DNA of 64,000 bases from NCBI GenBank assembly GCA_964017195.1, contig OZ024890.1, positions 50,769,593-50,833,592 on the forward strand, written 5' to 3'. A model generated the notes under the pieces. The model worked only from the letters and a program-made list of their open reading frames with translations. It did no database searches and had not been told where the DNA came from. The first letter of the stretch is position 1, and each line of letters starts with the position of its first letter. The DNA comes from Siderastrea radians. Taxonomy: Eukaryota > Cnidaria > Anthozoa > Scleractinia > Rhizangiidae. The translations under genes and the position numbers were made by a program. Positions 1 to 11,900 of this stretch are shown here, piece by piece.

Positions 1-32
1 TTCCATCTCCTTGTAAGCCGCTAAGTGCTTAG
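1..32 (+). CDS. 3' end of a pentraxin-domain gene (partial, enters from the left)
   Basis: The first 32 bases read as the closing codons PSPCKPLSA and a TAG stop. The last nine residues and the stop match the end of the pentraxin-like gene at 6551-6946, with synonymous and 3'-flank differences. It is therefore the tail of a second, mostly off-window copy. Nothing about the rest of that copy can be said from here. Confidence 0.75.
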   Translation, partial: PSPCKPLSA

Positions 33-215
33 CTTAGTCTGCAAAAGGCGTCATAAATGTAGCGAAAAGTTCAGGTTTTGGACTTTTTTAATAGTTAACT
101 AAAAAAACCTCTAACGCCTATTGAAAATGTACGTGTGACGGTACAATAAAGTAAAAAGATGTCTAAATGGGTATTGATTTGTGTTTTTAGACAACCCCGT
201 AAATTTTTGTGAACT
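1..215 (+). repeat. Segmental duplicate of 6912-7110 (pentraxin gene end and 3' flank)
   Basis: Both segments begin TTCCATCTCCTTGTAAGC and stay alignable through the stop codon, a stretch reading GTTTTGGACTTTTTT, and ACGTGTGACRGTA, then diverge. The homology runs well into non-coding flank, so this is a local duplication and not convergence of coding sequence. The offset between copies is about 6.9 kb. Confidence 0.8.
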
Positions 216-354
216 TGAAGAGTCATTATGTATATCTAGGGATCCAAATCGTAACCCGGAGGCAGAAATCTAGCTCCTAGAGGCTAAAATCGGGTACTGT
301 TTGGCGCAAGGCTAGACTCACCTTGCGATTTTGACATATGTATGCTAATGAAAA

Positions 355-2045
355 CTGATCTTTCCCCAAAATGAAAACGGACCAAACAGCGGGAATCGGG
401 GACATTTCACACAAGGCCAGAAGAAGGATTTTCATCAATGTAAGCAAATGAATTTGACATTTCCCCAGAACGCATCACAAATGTACTAGACTATAATGGA
501 CTAGGTTAACGGCCAACATTGGTCAATATTTCACATAAGGTACAAAAAAGGATAAATCTATGGAAATGGTCTAGTGATATTTCCACAAAGCGCGCCACAA
601 AATGTACTTGAATTTAACAATAAGCGATCGAAGTGGTGACCGTTTTACACAAAGGCAGAAATAAGATTGTGATTAACTCTTTTTGGCCGAATAGGGTTAT
701 ACGGCCCCTGAGGTGTTATGTGGACTCAAACATTTCTTTGGTGGTCATCTTTCTCGTCAAGCAATTCTTTTGACCAATTCTGGCAGGCTTACATACTAAA
801 GAACAATTAACGTTTTCGTGTAAAGTTCAGGCAAATTTGGCTTTCACTTGACACTCCGGCAGGCAAATGTTCTACCTTCCTGAAAGCTTAGCCCGACACC
901 GTTCAGCAGAAAAGAAAGCTGATGAAGAACAGTAAGCAAACCAATAAAAGAAATAGGAAGAAAAAGAAAAGAAAGAGGTCCATTTAGGTTCGCAAAAGTG
1001 CATAAATAAGCATTATCAAAGTTACCTCTAGTTAAATGTATTGTTTTTGAAGAAATTGGCACCGTTATAGTCATTTAAATGCAAATTACAGCAAAACAGC
1101 AAAAATGAACACGTGGCAAAAAAAAAATCCCGTTTCATTTAGCAAAAATTCCCAGCGTTACTGTGTTATATTTTACCAAATCGTATTGCCAATGTAGGGA
1201 TTTACTGAACTCCAAGCTGAGAAAATCGGGTGATATTTCTCACAAACTAGTTATGATTTCTTCTCTTCCTCTTCTCCAATAGAGAGTGAAAGCTAACCCA
1301 CATTCACATATAAACGGATTTTGGTTGTCCTTATCGTCCTTCGTAAGAGCGGTTCATATAATGTGCTATATGACCTTAACACCCTTTTCGCCAGTTTTCT
1401 CTCTTACAGCTACAATAAACAAACTACCGAAATTGGGGACCATTCCACACAATCTGTGCGAATGGTGTCTGGTAGTTCCCCAGTTTCCATCACAAATGTG
1501 CTAATTAAAAACTCTAAACGACCAAAATAGGTGAATTTCATACAAGGCCATGTAAAGTTTTTGATAAATGTGTGCGAATGGGTTTTTTTGGATTACGCCA
1601 TGTTGCATCACAAACGTGCTAATTTAAATCTCATGGCCTAATTCGGGGACTACTTCACACAAAGCCGGAAATGGAATTTTGATGCATAAATGTATGCGAA
1701 TGAGGTATGATTTTTCCTCAAACTGCATCACGAATGTAGCGATTAACTTTATAGGATCAAAAATCAGAAGGAAAATGAAATTTTGATGTTTCGAGCGGTC
1801 GGACAAACCGCGTCACTAACTGTACAAAATTCTAAACGGGAAAATCGGCGAGTGAAATTAAACACTAAATTTTGATAATTGTATTAGAAAAGGGGATAAT
1901 ACTTCTCCATATGCTACCACAAACGTGTTAATGTGACTCTAAGCGGCCACAATCAGGGACAACTTTAACACAATGACCGAAATGGATTTTGTTAACCGTA
2001 TGCTAACTGGGTCTGATATAATTTTAATCACATCACAAATGTACT
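355..2045. repeat. Degenerate tandem repeat, period about 118 bp (two blocks)
   Basis: A unit of roughly 118 bp recurs at about 355-665 and 1425-2045. Its landmarks, in order, are CATCACAAATGTRCTAAT, CTCTAAACGRCCAAAATCGG, GGGAC..TTTCACACAAGGCC and ATGTATGCGAATG. The CATCACAAATG landmark appears at 1488, 1606, 1726, about 1811, 1914 and 2031. The last spacings are shorter because of internal deletions. Units are strongly diverged. Between the blocks (666-1424) only faint unit fragments are seen. No coding potential is apparent. Confidence 0.75.
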
Positions 2046-3450
2046 TATTTAATTCAGTGTTAAAATGAATCAATGATCCACCAAAACTGTTTAGTTTTAA
2101 TAGCAGCCACTTCAGGTTGGTTCGCTACAGGGCGCGTTCCTGAATTAAATATCAAGGTGACCAACGAAAATTCACCTTCACTACATTTGACATATGTTAC
2201 AAACTTTCGACTCGTGTCAAAAGTTGTCAAAGGCCGCATTTGATTTGCTTCAAATGCAGTACACCTACGATCATAAGACATTTCGAGCGGGCTACTTGGT
2301 CTTTTAAGTCTAGATAAGCTAAATATGTTATTATCATTACTTTTCTAGAGCTAAAAGTGCATTTTTTTTTATTGGAATGGGAAAATATCTATTCGGTTTA
2401 CAATATGTTACATAAAAACCAAGAATTAGAAAGTTTAACAACTTGCCGAACGCAAAAGGAGAAAACGCTAACGGCTGGTTACTACAACTACAAGTAATGA
2501 ACGCGAGAACTAACGAGAAATTATAGGAGGAAATTACACTTTCCAATTTCATGAATGCTCTAATGCAAGGTGCAAGTAACTTTTCCATTTTCCTTCTGTG
2601 ATCCTTGGTTTGAAGAAAGGAAAAAACAAAATTGAAGCGATCAGTTTATTTGGCCTTCACTGAAATGTTGCCCGCTTCTTATTAACTGGGATAGAAGATT
2701 AGCGAACACAAATTCTTTCTTTGCAATTCTTGGCAAGAAACTTTTGTATTTGGTAAATGTAATCAAATGAACTTTTATTAACTCGATTGCCTTGGAATCT
2801 ATCTTAGTTTCCTATTAAATCGCAGTCGATATCCGTTGATAACGCCGTTTTAAGGGGTAACATGTTAACGTACTAGACAGCGAAATTGTTCTCGTTTCAA
2901 TCGCCGATACCTGTCTTGTTATGCATCTAAGGGAGAGTTATACAGTTTAATCTCTAAATTGAATCTTTGATTCAATTCTTTCAAGTTCTGGAACAGAAAA
3001 AAACTGACTAGTGATTAGTTTGTGGAGCTCGACACTTAAAGCACTGTTGGGTAAATTTGTAGGCGATCACACTCCTTGTTGTACTTTGAAAGAAAATTCA
3101 TCGATACCACTTGAAAAATTAGCAAAACGCTTATTGGAGCGACCTAGTCTTGCCAAAATGCTTGGATTGCCTAGATGCGAAAATATTAGCCAGTACGCTG
3201 TGAAACGTTTTCAAGGCTGAAATGATTTCTTACAGACATCTGTTATAATTTTAAAAATTATAGAAGATTCCAGCCATTTTATAGAGTATTTCAACAGATC
3301 TTAATAAATCAGAAGTATAAAAAAGATAGGAAGGAGCACTAAAGAGGTAAGTTTTGGATCGTAGCACGTGGCCCAATCGATGGCAAACAGATTGCGAGAC
3401 TGGCACGAAAGGCCAGGCTGAAAGCCAACTTTCTTCAATCCCGCAGCGTT
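2046..3450. other. Intergenic, nothing recognised
   Basis: No motif-bearing reading frame is visible. A 69-codon plus-strand frame at 3011-3220 has ordinary composition but no recognisable domain and no splice context that I could defend. The right edge may hold unrecognised upstream parts of the LINE fragment that follows. Confidence 0.4.
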
Positions 3451-4664
3451 GTGACAGCGGTTTTGGGCGTGAAGCACAACTCTGACTGTTCTCAAATGTT
3501 AAATACTGAATCACTACTGGGGTCAAAGGATTTTTGCAAATTAGCCTACACAATACTCATTGAACGACATGCATCCCTGCCGCAAAGAAGTCAGAGTAAA
3601 TGGAAATCTGATTTCCAAGCACATGGTGCTGAAATGATTGACTGGAGTAAGTCGTACAGTCTGCCTTTTCTATGTACTCGCGAATCCAAACTGCAAATTT
3701 TCCAGTTTAAACTATTCCATCGACGAATTTCCACAAACAGATATCTTTTCAAAATTGGGCTGATATCAAGCGAACTGTGTTCTTTCTGTCAAAGTTCAAC
3801 GGAAACCCTCCTACATCTCTTTTGGGAATGTCCTCGAGTCAAAATCTTCTGGAACGAAGTTAAAGACTGGTTGGGTACCTTCTCCTGTTTTTCGACAAAA
3901 TGTTTCACCCTCCAGTCATGTTTGGGATTTGTGGAAGACGCTTCCGATCTCCTCTTCCACCACGCCCTTTTAATAAGCAGATATCACATTTTTTGGGCAA
4001 AATCAATGCATCACTACCCCTCACGTGAACTTTTTGTCAAGAACTTTTTCACCTGCTTGGAAGTAGAAAGACACTTTTCAATTAAACATGGGCTTTTGGC
4101 AAAATTTAACAAAAAATGGGGAGCTTTCCTCGCTGAACAAGAACACTAGCTTCTCTTTAGTTTGGACGATTTTTTATTTTCTATTTTAGTCGTCTCCCTT
4201 TGCGCCTGGATGTGGAGAGAACAGCGAAATTTCTACTATCTTTTTTTTCTTATATTAGCAGCCATCTAGTTTGTTCTTACCGCTCTCAAAACAAATAATA
4301 TGAAAAAAAAAAACAAAGAAACAAATGAAACATCTTCTTTCGTTAACACTTTCCACCACTAAATTAATTAAATAAAAATAACGTATGCTGTAAGAATGAA
4401 ACATAATGTTTATTTTAAATAGGTGATTATCTCTATTATTTTTTATTTATTTATTTTTTCCTGTAACTAAGTGTAAGGAAGTATTTAATTTTTTCCTAGT
4501 AATTGTAGCGTCAGTGTAAGTATATGTAAATGAGTGTGTAAATATAGTATTTATGTGTAAGTAAAGTAAATGTGTGGAACTGTAAGTAAGGAAGAGTATG
4601 TAACAGTAAGTGTAAGTGTATGTAATAGCATTCAATAAAAAAGAGTGTTTAAAAAAAAAAAAAA
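3451..4664 (+). mobile_element. 5'-truncated LINE (L1/Tx1-like) with reverse-transcriptase zinc-binding C-terminus
   Basis: A 232-codon frame (3451-4149) carries the zinc-binding tail found after the reverse transcriptase in L1/Tx1-type non-LTR retrotransposons (zf-RVT type). The pattern is LPFLC..., FQFKLFHRRISTNRYLFKIG, then C-x2-C (CSFC), ET-x3-HLFWEC and an IFW motif. No RT core precedes it, so the copy is 5'-truncated, the usual fate of LINE inserts. Downstream lies an untranslated tail rich in GTAAGT-type simple sequence (about 4497-4625), an AATAAA at about 4634 and a 14-base A tract at 4651-4664, which I take as the 3' end. The exact 5' boundary is not defined. The zinc-binding part is well supported; clade assignment is from memory. 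Confidence 0.75.
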
Positions 4665-5594
4665 GTTTACGTGGTAAAACGCTCCCATGCAACTATTTTT
4701 GGCTTTTCGCATAATTTAAGGACTATTACTCTTCTGAATTATTTGCTTCTTGTAGAATTTAAAACTACCTTCCAAGTTTTTTTTTTTCGTTCTTTTCGCT
4801 CGACAAGACCAAAGCTTGACGAAAACAAGAGCAGCGAAAATCCATCTACAAGAAGGAACTATACCGTTATGGTTATAGTACTAGTTACATTTCACCCTAA
4901 CATCGGGGGGGGGGGGGGGGGGTAGGATTCACAAAGCTGTCCTAAGCCAAAGATGAATCTTAAGTATTGTTTCTTAACAATAGGTTTTGTTTTCCAACAA
5001 CACATAGGACACATCTTAATTAGGAGGGCTTCATGAATCCAGCCCCGAAATTCTAAACCTTAGACTAACTGTATGAAGCTCATCCCGGGATGAAATCACT
5101 CATGTAAACGGGGCCTAAAGCGTTAGAATATATTGATAACAGAAGAAGTTTTTTGCCGTTTCACCTTAGACCAGTTAATTAGTTTAACAGACCTTGACGA
5201 GATCGCTACAATATTGCTCAACTCCATCCCTGTTGCTACAATAGCACGGGGAATGGCTTGGGTGAAGAGGTGCCTCCACGCCAGAAACTTGGGAGTTTAA
5301 CAAAACTCACCTCAATTCAAACAGTCTTCCAACAAGGTACTTTTGTAGCCAAGTTAGCTAATTGAATCGCACGGTGAATATATCAGGCGACGTAGAGAAC
5401 TTTATTAATAAACTTTTCCGATAGAACAAATAAGGAATATATATATAGAGGGGAGCGTTTCAGCTTTAGCAGATTAGGGCTCGTCTTCTTTACTATTCCC
5501 TAGTTTAGAAGTCGATTGAAGCAACAGGAGCAAACAGTAACCTAACAGTAATTCTGCCAGTTTAGAATACTCTTTGAACAATCTCTTTTCACAG
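4665..5594. other. Intergenic or upstream intron; poly-G tract
   Basis: Contains an 18-base G run at about 4905-4922. I find no further coding exon for the pentraxin gene here, though its N-terminal exon(s) must lie somewhere upstream. A TATATATATA tract sits near 5440. Confidence 0.4.
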
Positions 5595-6946
5595 ACTACG
5601 CCCTAGACTTTAGAGACCAAGGAGTCAGCGACTTTGTAAACATTTGGGGCATGCCCAGTTTGACGCAGTTTACCGTGTGTCTGTGGATGAAGTCAAGTGA
5701 CCCAAGCCGCCATGGCACTCTGTTCAGTTACGCTGTCACTAGTTCAGACGATGAACTTGTCATTGAAGACTACACTGTCGAGTTTTACCGCCTCTCGATC
5801 AATGGATCACCCAGGTTAGACGTTTGTTAAAATTTATCTTGAATAAAGCGATGTTAATAGTCAAACAACTTGGATAAGTAAGTGCCAATGTATTCAGGAG
5901 GATTGGATCTTATTCCTCCCGTCTAAAATTGCTAAATATATGAAGCTTTGTTCTTTTTCTGTATTATATGCCTTATGTCAGGACCATTTCATGCATGATA
6001 TGAATGGACGTGTGCACTTTGATTGCAATACAAAATTAGGATATGATATCTGTAGTTTTGAATAAGCTGAGTAAAAGTACTCTAAACGCAAAACAAGGGC
6101 GCAGATTAAATGACTTCTTTCTTTAAATTATCGCCTGGACACCTATTAGAAAAAGGCGAACAAAAAAAAAAAAAACCGATGTCGACACAAAGTACAAATC
6201 ATGAATGATACCCGGACAGAAACCCTGGCATGGTGGCACAACATGTACGAATTCGTTCCTTGACAAGAAGTTTCCATTTTATTCCAAGAACTTTCTAGAT
6301 GGCATAATGTGGGCATGCTGTGATGTTATAGCCGGCAAACGCTATAGATCTTTCTCTTCCCAGAAGGCCATTTCTCAAAACGCATCTCCCCAATGAGACG
6401 TACTAAATAATACAATAATTACTACGAACACAGTGAATCTGCCAAAATTAAAGGTCTCCAGAACTACTTTTACAGCAAATTTCGAGAATAAGAAGTCGAC
6501 CTTTTGCAAGTGAACTGAATTTGTTGATCCATAATTATTTTCGGTCACAGACAAACCTCATTATCAGCAAACGATGGCAAATGGCACCATATCTGTGCAC
6601 CCTGGGAAAACACTGCGGGCTCATGGAATTTTTTTAAAGATGGGGCCGTAACAGCGCAAGGACTGGGCTAGAAACTAACCACGTGATAAAATCTGGAGGA
6701 TCATTTATACTGGCTCAAGAGCAAGATTCTCCCGGAGGAGGCTTTTATGCCAGCCGAAGCTTCATCGGGCTGTTGACAAGTGTCAACGTCTGGGATCACG
6801 TGCTTTCCACTGCACAAATTAAGCAGATGTCAAAGTCTTGCCTGTCGGGGGAGGGGAACGTCTACAAGTGGTCTGACTTCATTCATGGCCGTGAAGGAAA
6901 TACCCGAGTTAGTATTCCATCTCCTTGTAAGCCCTTAAGCGCTTAG
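5595..6946 (+). pseudogene. Pentraxin-domain (LamG-like) gene, last two exons, with a frameshift
   Basis: Two exons encode a nearly complete pentraxin domain. Exon 5595-5814 follows a TTTTCACAG acceptor and reads YALDFRD..., FTVCLWMKSSDPSRHGTLFSY and FYRLSINGSP, ending at a GT donor. Exon 6551-6946 follows GGTCACAG, joins in phase, and carries NDGKWHHICAPW, GSWNFFKDG, FIGLLTSVNVWDHVLS and SGEGNVYKWSDF before the TAG. These are hallmarks of pentraxins, secreted Ca-dependent ligand-binding lectin-fold proteins. At about 6661-6664 one base is missing between AQG and GLETNH, so the frame breaks mid-domain. Either this copy is a pseudogene or the assembly has a 1-base error. Signal peptide and upstream exons are not seen. 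A paralogous gene end opens the window. Confidence 0.85.
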
Positions 6947-7110
6947 CTTAGTTTTTAACAGGCGTTATAATTGTAGTAAAGAGTTCGAGTTTTGGACTTT
7001 TTTCATAGATCACTAAAATACTCTAACCCCTATTAAAGTTGTACGTGTGACAGTATGCGATGTTGATGTGGCTTCTGACAGCCCCACCAAAAATTTGAAA
7101 AGATTACTTT
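6947..7110 (+). repeat. 3' flank duplicated at 33-215
   Basis: Continuation of the duplication described at the left edge. Non-coding similarity fades after about 7110. Confidence 0.75.
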
Positions 7111-8970
7111 TAACATGCAATTAACGAAGGGCTGTTCACTTTTGGTTGTATATACTAAAACAATTATTCGTCATAGTGGTTTGGCTCGGTAAATATTCAC
7201 TGCTATCCACCTCCACTTCCGTTAATATAGGCTAATTATCACCTCCAAACTACACCCTGGAGTTGATAGCAGCAAGCAGACTGTTTAGGTGTCCACCTAT
7301 TAATTATCATCCTCAAATATTATCAATCACATTAAACCCTTGCATTTTGTCGATTTCTATAAACTTCATGGAAACCCTCACTTTATTTTTCATTATATTT
7401 CTTTAAAAAAAGATTAATGGGACGTCACACTCAGATTTTTTTGGATTGCTTAAAGCCATACGGCCACAATGAAGATGAAATGCTGAAAACATACAAAACC
7501 ACAGCATTCAACCACATTTCCGAGGCCTCTTTCACATCGCATATCCCTGCTGGACTGATGCGAGCGCCGCAACAACAGTTTTGGAAGAAAAAAACAAACA
7601 ATTAGTTGCTTTTTTTAATTTTAGCCTTAAAAAAATTGTCGAGACTAAACGATGTAGGCTTGATTTTTTAAAGCTCTAAAAGCAATACCGTTATGCTTGT
7701 TTTCGTCAGGATAGCCACTAATTTAACCCCCAGACCTTGATTTCAAATCACAAACCCATGAAGGTATTATTCAATGTATCCCCAGCTCGTACAAAAAAAA
7801 AACAGAGTCAAGTTGCCATATGCTTGGAAAAAATTTCTTACGCACGAGTCCACGTAACAAGCATATGGCCTACTGCATAAATAGCCCTTTTCACCGATCT
7901 AGAATCTGCCCAAAATTTCCTCACATCCACGCTCAAATACAAACGTTAAATTTGAAGAAAGGCTATTGCTTAACACTACAAAGATTATTCCATGCGTTTC
8001 ACGTTTTGAAACATGGTGGCTAATTGTTGGCGGGAAGCAAACTAGGCTCTATTTTTGATCCTGAATTTTCCCAACAACTATCTTGTTTGAACGCTTGCCA
8101 AAGGAAACAACTGCTTTCAGACTTGCAGTTTAGCAATAACTTGTTTCAGATGGCTTCATTTTGCGTGCGAAAGCACGATTTCTTAACGTCTTAGAATTTT
8201 CTACATAAGTTTTCATTTCGGATAAAATACTGGCACCCGATCGCGAATAGTTATGCAAATAGTGAACGTGGACTATTTTGGAACTGAGGGAGTTCGTCAA
8301 GCTTCAGTTTGTGTTTGTGTGTTTTCTTTCCTTGATTCATAATTCTTATCATTTGGAATGTAGTAAGAACGTGTGCACTATTTATCAGTCATTGACCACG
8401 AAGTGCAGCCAATCATATCACAAGATATTTTTGACGCGTTCTACATACTGTGAGTGAAATATCCATTGTTGCCAATCAACCCCCTTCCCCCTCCACCACG
8501 CCCTCCCCTCCCCGTCCCCCTCCCTCTCCACCCGTAGCCATGATTGTGCAATTAAAACTGTGTAAGTAAACTTCTTTTTACAAACTTTTTCTTTTTGCTT
8601 TTATTGATCCCGCTTTTAACAGTTACAGCAATTTAACTGGCCAATCCTGCAATGTCTTGTAAGCTTAGTAAAACAATTCGTTGTTAACAGTTTTATTTCA
8701 AGAAAATTGCTTTATGGAAGATTCAAATTAGTTCGGTTCGTGACATTTTTGATTATGTAATAAGGGAGCTTTTGTCTTCACAGACGCGACCTTCAAAACA
8801 AACAATCTAATTCAACTTAAAACTATAGTAACAGTTCAATAGATACATCATAACAAAATTGCAAAGGTTTGACATTTAAGAGTAAAACAAAAAAGAAGGG
8901 GGAACCTACACGAAATATTGTGTGACACTTTACCTCCTCTAATAAGCGGAAAATGAATAATTGAAAGCTT
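7111..8970. other. Intergenic, nothing recognised
   Basis: A 62-codon frame at 7417-7605 has no recognisable domain. A C-rich pyrimidine tract lies at about 8477-8535. The stretch after 8820 is the 3' flank of the minus-strand gene that follows. Confidence 0.4.
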
Positions 8971-11900
8971 TTAGCGAATTCCAATTGCAGTGGCGTGAAA
9001 ACCGAACTTGGTCCAGCGGTTGCTGGACGTGTAGCAGCCACAGCCTCCAAAATGCAGCTCCGTCAGGAAGAAGAACTGGTTTGGCATCATGCGATCAGGA
9101 TGGGTGATGGGAATGGCCTTAGAACGCCAGTTTACCGCGACACCGACGCTTTCATAAACTAGGTTGGGATGGTAGCCACTGGGAGCTTGAAGATTGTGGT
9201 TTGGCATGAAAGCAAACAAGCTGTTGGGATTTCCGTCGCAATTTGAGAACTGTATCGTGTGGCCGTTAGATTTGAAGCCTTGAGTCTGACCCTTGTTACT
9301 TGCGGCTGAGTTTGGAATGATGCCAAGGAAGATGTAATCTTTCATGAAGGCGTTCTGGGGTGTAGTATAACCAGCGAAGCTGTTCACCAAGACTCCAAAA
9401 TTAGTGTTGGCGAAAGATGGATGGGGCTGGATCAGGGTGTATGACTCACTGCGGTCGACTTTTTTCTGCAACTTCAGCAGGACGTTTTTCTTGTCTCTGA
9501 AAAGCGCGCTAACAATCAGCTGGGCGTGTGGTGTTCTGGTAAGACTGCGGGGAAGGAACGTGAAGCCACCGCCTTTTATTGCCATCTCGCAATAAACTTC
9601 AATAGGGTCAATATTTGGCACCGGTTGAATCTTGTACACTCCACTGACTGAATTAGGCGGTAAACTATTGCAGCTCCTGGGAAACTGAAAAAAAAAACTT
9701 AACTTATAACAATAACAATAATATTTTATTGAAGTTTCAGTAACGTTTTATTTGGATAAGTTAATACGTTTTCAAAAACTATTGAAAGATCTGCAACATC
9801 TCCGACAAAGTATTAAGCAAAAAGAGGACGAAAGGCTTCTAAAGTTATAAAAACATTCATACCGTCAAAAAAGAATTAACAAACCTTAATAAAACCTTAA
9901 TAAAGATTGGGCTCAAATTGACAAGTACAAACTATTGTGATAGTAAACTGTTATTTTAGTCCATTTGGTGCAACTTTATTTGTTTCTTTTTTACAACTGG
10001 AAAGATAAGAAAAGATGGAATAATCAACATGTTGCTAGTGTGGGACAAAGAAAAAATCTGAGTCTGACGAGAATCGAACCCTGACCTTCCGTACACCGGT
10101 CGGACGCTCTAACCACTGAGCTACTGGGAGACTCGTGGCAAGCATAGGTCATATTTACTGAATTCGTGGTGACACGCGTCCTGCATACTGCTAGGATCAG
10201 CAATGTCAAAGTGCCCTTGAGGTGATAAATAAAGAAAGATGATGGATTTTTTTAGAATTCTTTGACTTGAAATTGAGAACAATGAGGCACGCAGGCTTTT
10301 CACCAACTGGAAAGATGTGTTGGTAACCAGTTTTTTTGGATAGAAATTTTCCGGTGCACATTTTTTTAGGGTAGAAAGAATTTGGCGGAACTATCTAGTT
10401 TTGGTGAAAAGCCTGCGTACCTCAGTGTTCTTAACTTCAGGTCAAAGAATTGCATCATTTTCATTTACAAGCTTAATTTAACAACTTAATACATGATGAA
10501 TGTGAAGAAAAGGCTGGAGCATTAACTGTCGTAGACTCTCTCTTTTTTCTTCCTGGGCCTGGTCCTGGTCCGCTGGATTTTTGGCGCCCAGTTTTAGCCT
10601 GAATGGACTTATTTTGGCTATAAAAATTCATCCCCCCGGCGAGGGGGTAGGCCAACTAGTTTGGCCCAAACTGCTACACTAATTTCAAACCCTTAACCCT
10701 CGGACATACAAGCAAAGTTACACCCCCACAGTGGTACAAGGGGGGACCCCTCCCCTGGGTTTTTGCTGTGTTCTGATATTTCGGAGAGATTTATGCCCTT
10801 AGTAGAAGGCCTTTGATGTACTCTACAAAATAAGGTATACATATTATGGGTTGCTGCTGGGGGGCCTGTGACGTCATCCAAGATGGCGACCAATATTGAT
10901 TTTACCAAATATTAGAAGTTACCCAAAAACGGCCGAAATTGGAAATTTTCGATGCCAGTCATGCAAAATACGACATAACTTTGCTGCACTTTGTGGCTTT
11001 TTGTGTACAATTTGTGCTTTTTTCACCTAAAAAAGGTGGAAAATAAACAGTTTTACCCAAAAATGGCTCGACCACCTGCTACTTATGACGTCTTATCTCG
11101 TAACCATAGCAATCGTTTCTCACCAAACTTACATCAAAATGTGACTAAGGGCGTACAGCTACTGAAAACGACAGGTGCTGATAAAAAATCGTCTTGAAAT
11201 AATTGAAGAAAAACCCTATGGGGGTAGCATCCACCCCCCCCCCTTCCCCCCTTGTACGTCCGAGGGTAAAAAGGCCTGCATTTCTACCAGTCATTAATAT
11301 ACCTGAAAACTTCCTTACGAGTGGCTGGGTTATAAGCAGAATGTCACGGTTCTCCGCCTTTAGTTATGCTTTATATGGAACATCTGCCATATAGGCATAA
11401 GAACCTTGGTAGGGCAAATGATCTTATGACAGCATGAAAGCAAAAAGTGCAGGTAGCTGCTGCATATTTCTCTTAACAATTCGCTGGATTCTAATAATTA
11501 AATGACATTTTTGTTTTCCCCTTTTATAGTTCCAGTGCTATGTTGACTATGCCTGAAATACACCCAAGATCACATAGGATAAATCGGTCTAACTACTGGT
11601 TTTAATTGTTTAATTTCTATTATTGAGAAAGTAACGAAAGCTTTCTAAGCTAAACACACACTGGGGCTTAAAGCAGAACCAAAGCAAACTACTTTGGAAG
11701 TGATCATGCTAGTTGTAAGTAAACTTTGTCCCCAAAGCCTTCTCCTCATTCAAAATGGCAGATCGGAGAAACCCTGGCCAAGGCTGCCGAAATGGCTCCA
11801 TAAATTCGTCAGGATTCTGTTACGTAAACACAATGAAGTGTCTTCGTTTTGTTTGAACAAAGGTTTTAGGTTGCAAGAAACCATCATGTGTCTGGTGACA

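Noticed and set aside
3011..3220. 69-codon frame
   Set aside because: Unrecognised, no start or splice context; kept only as a remark.
7417..7605. 62-codon frame after the pentraxin gene
   Set aside because: No domain, and no conservation signal visible.
10060..10134. Functional tRNA gene
   Set aside because: Anticodon arm is mismatched and lacks the invariant U33 in the best fold; more likely a SINE head or pseudogene.
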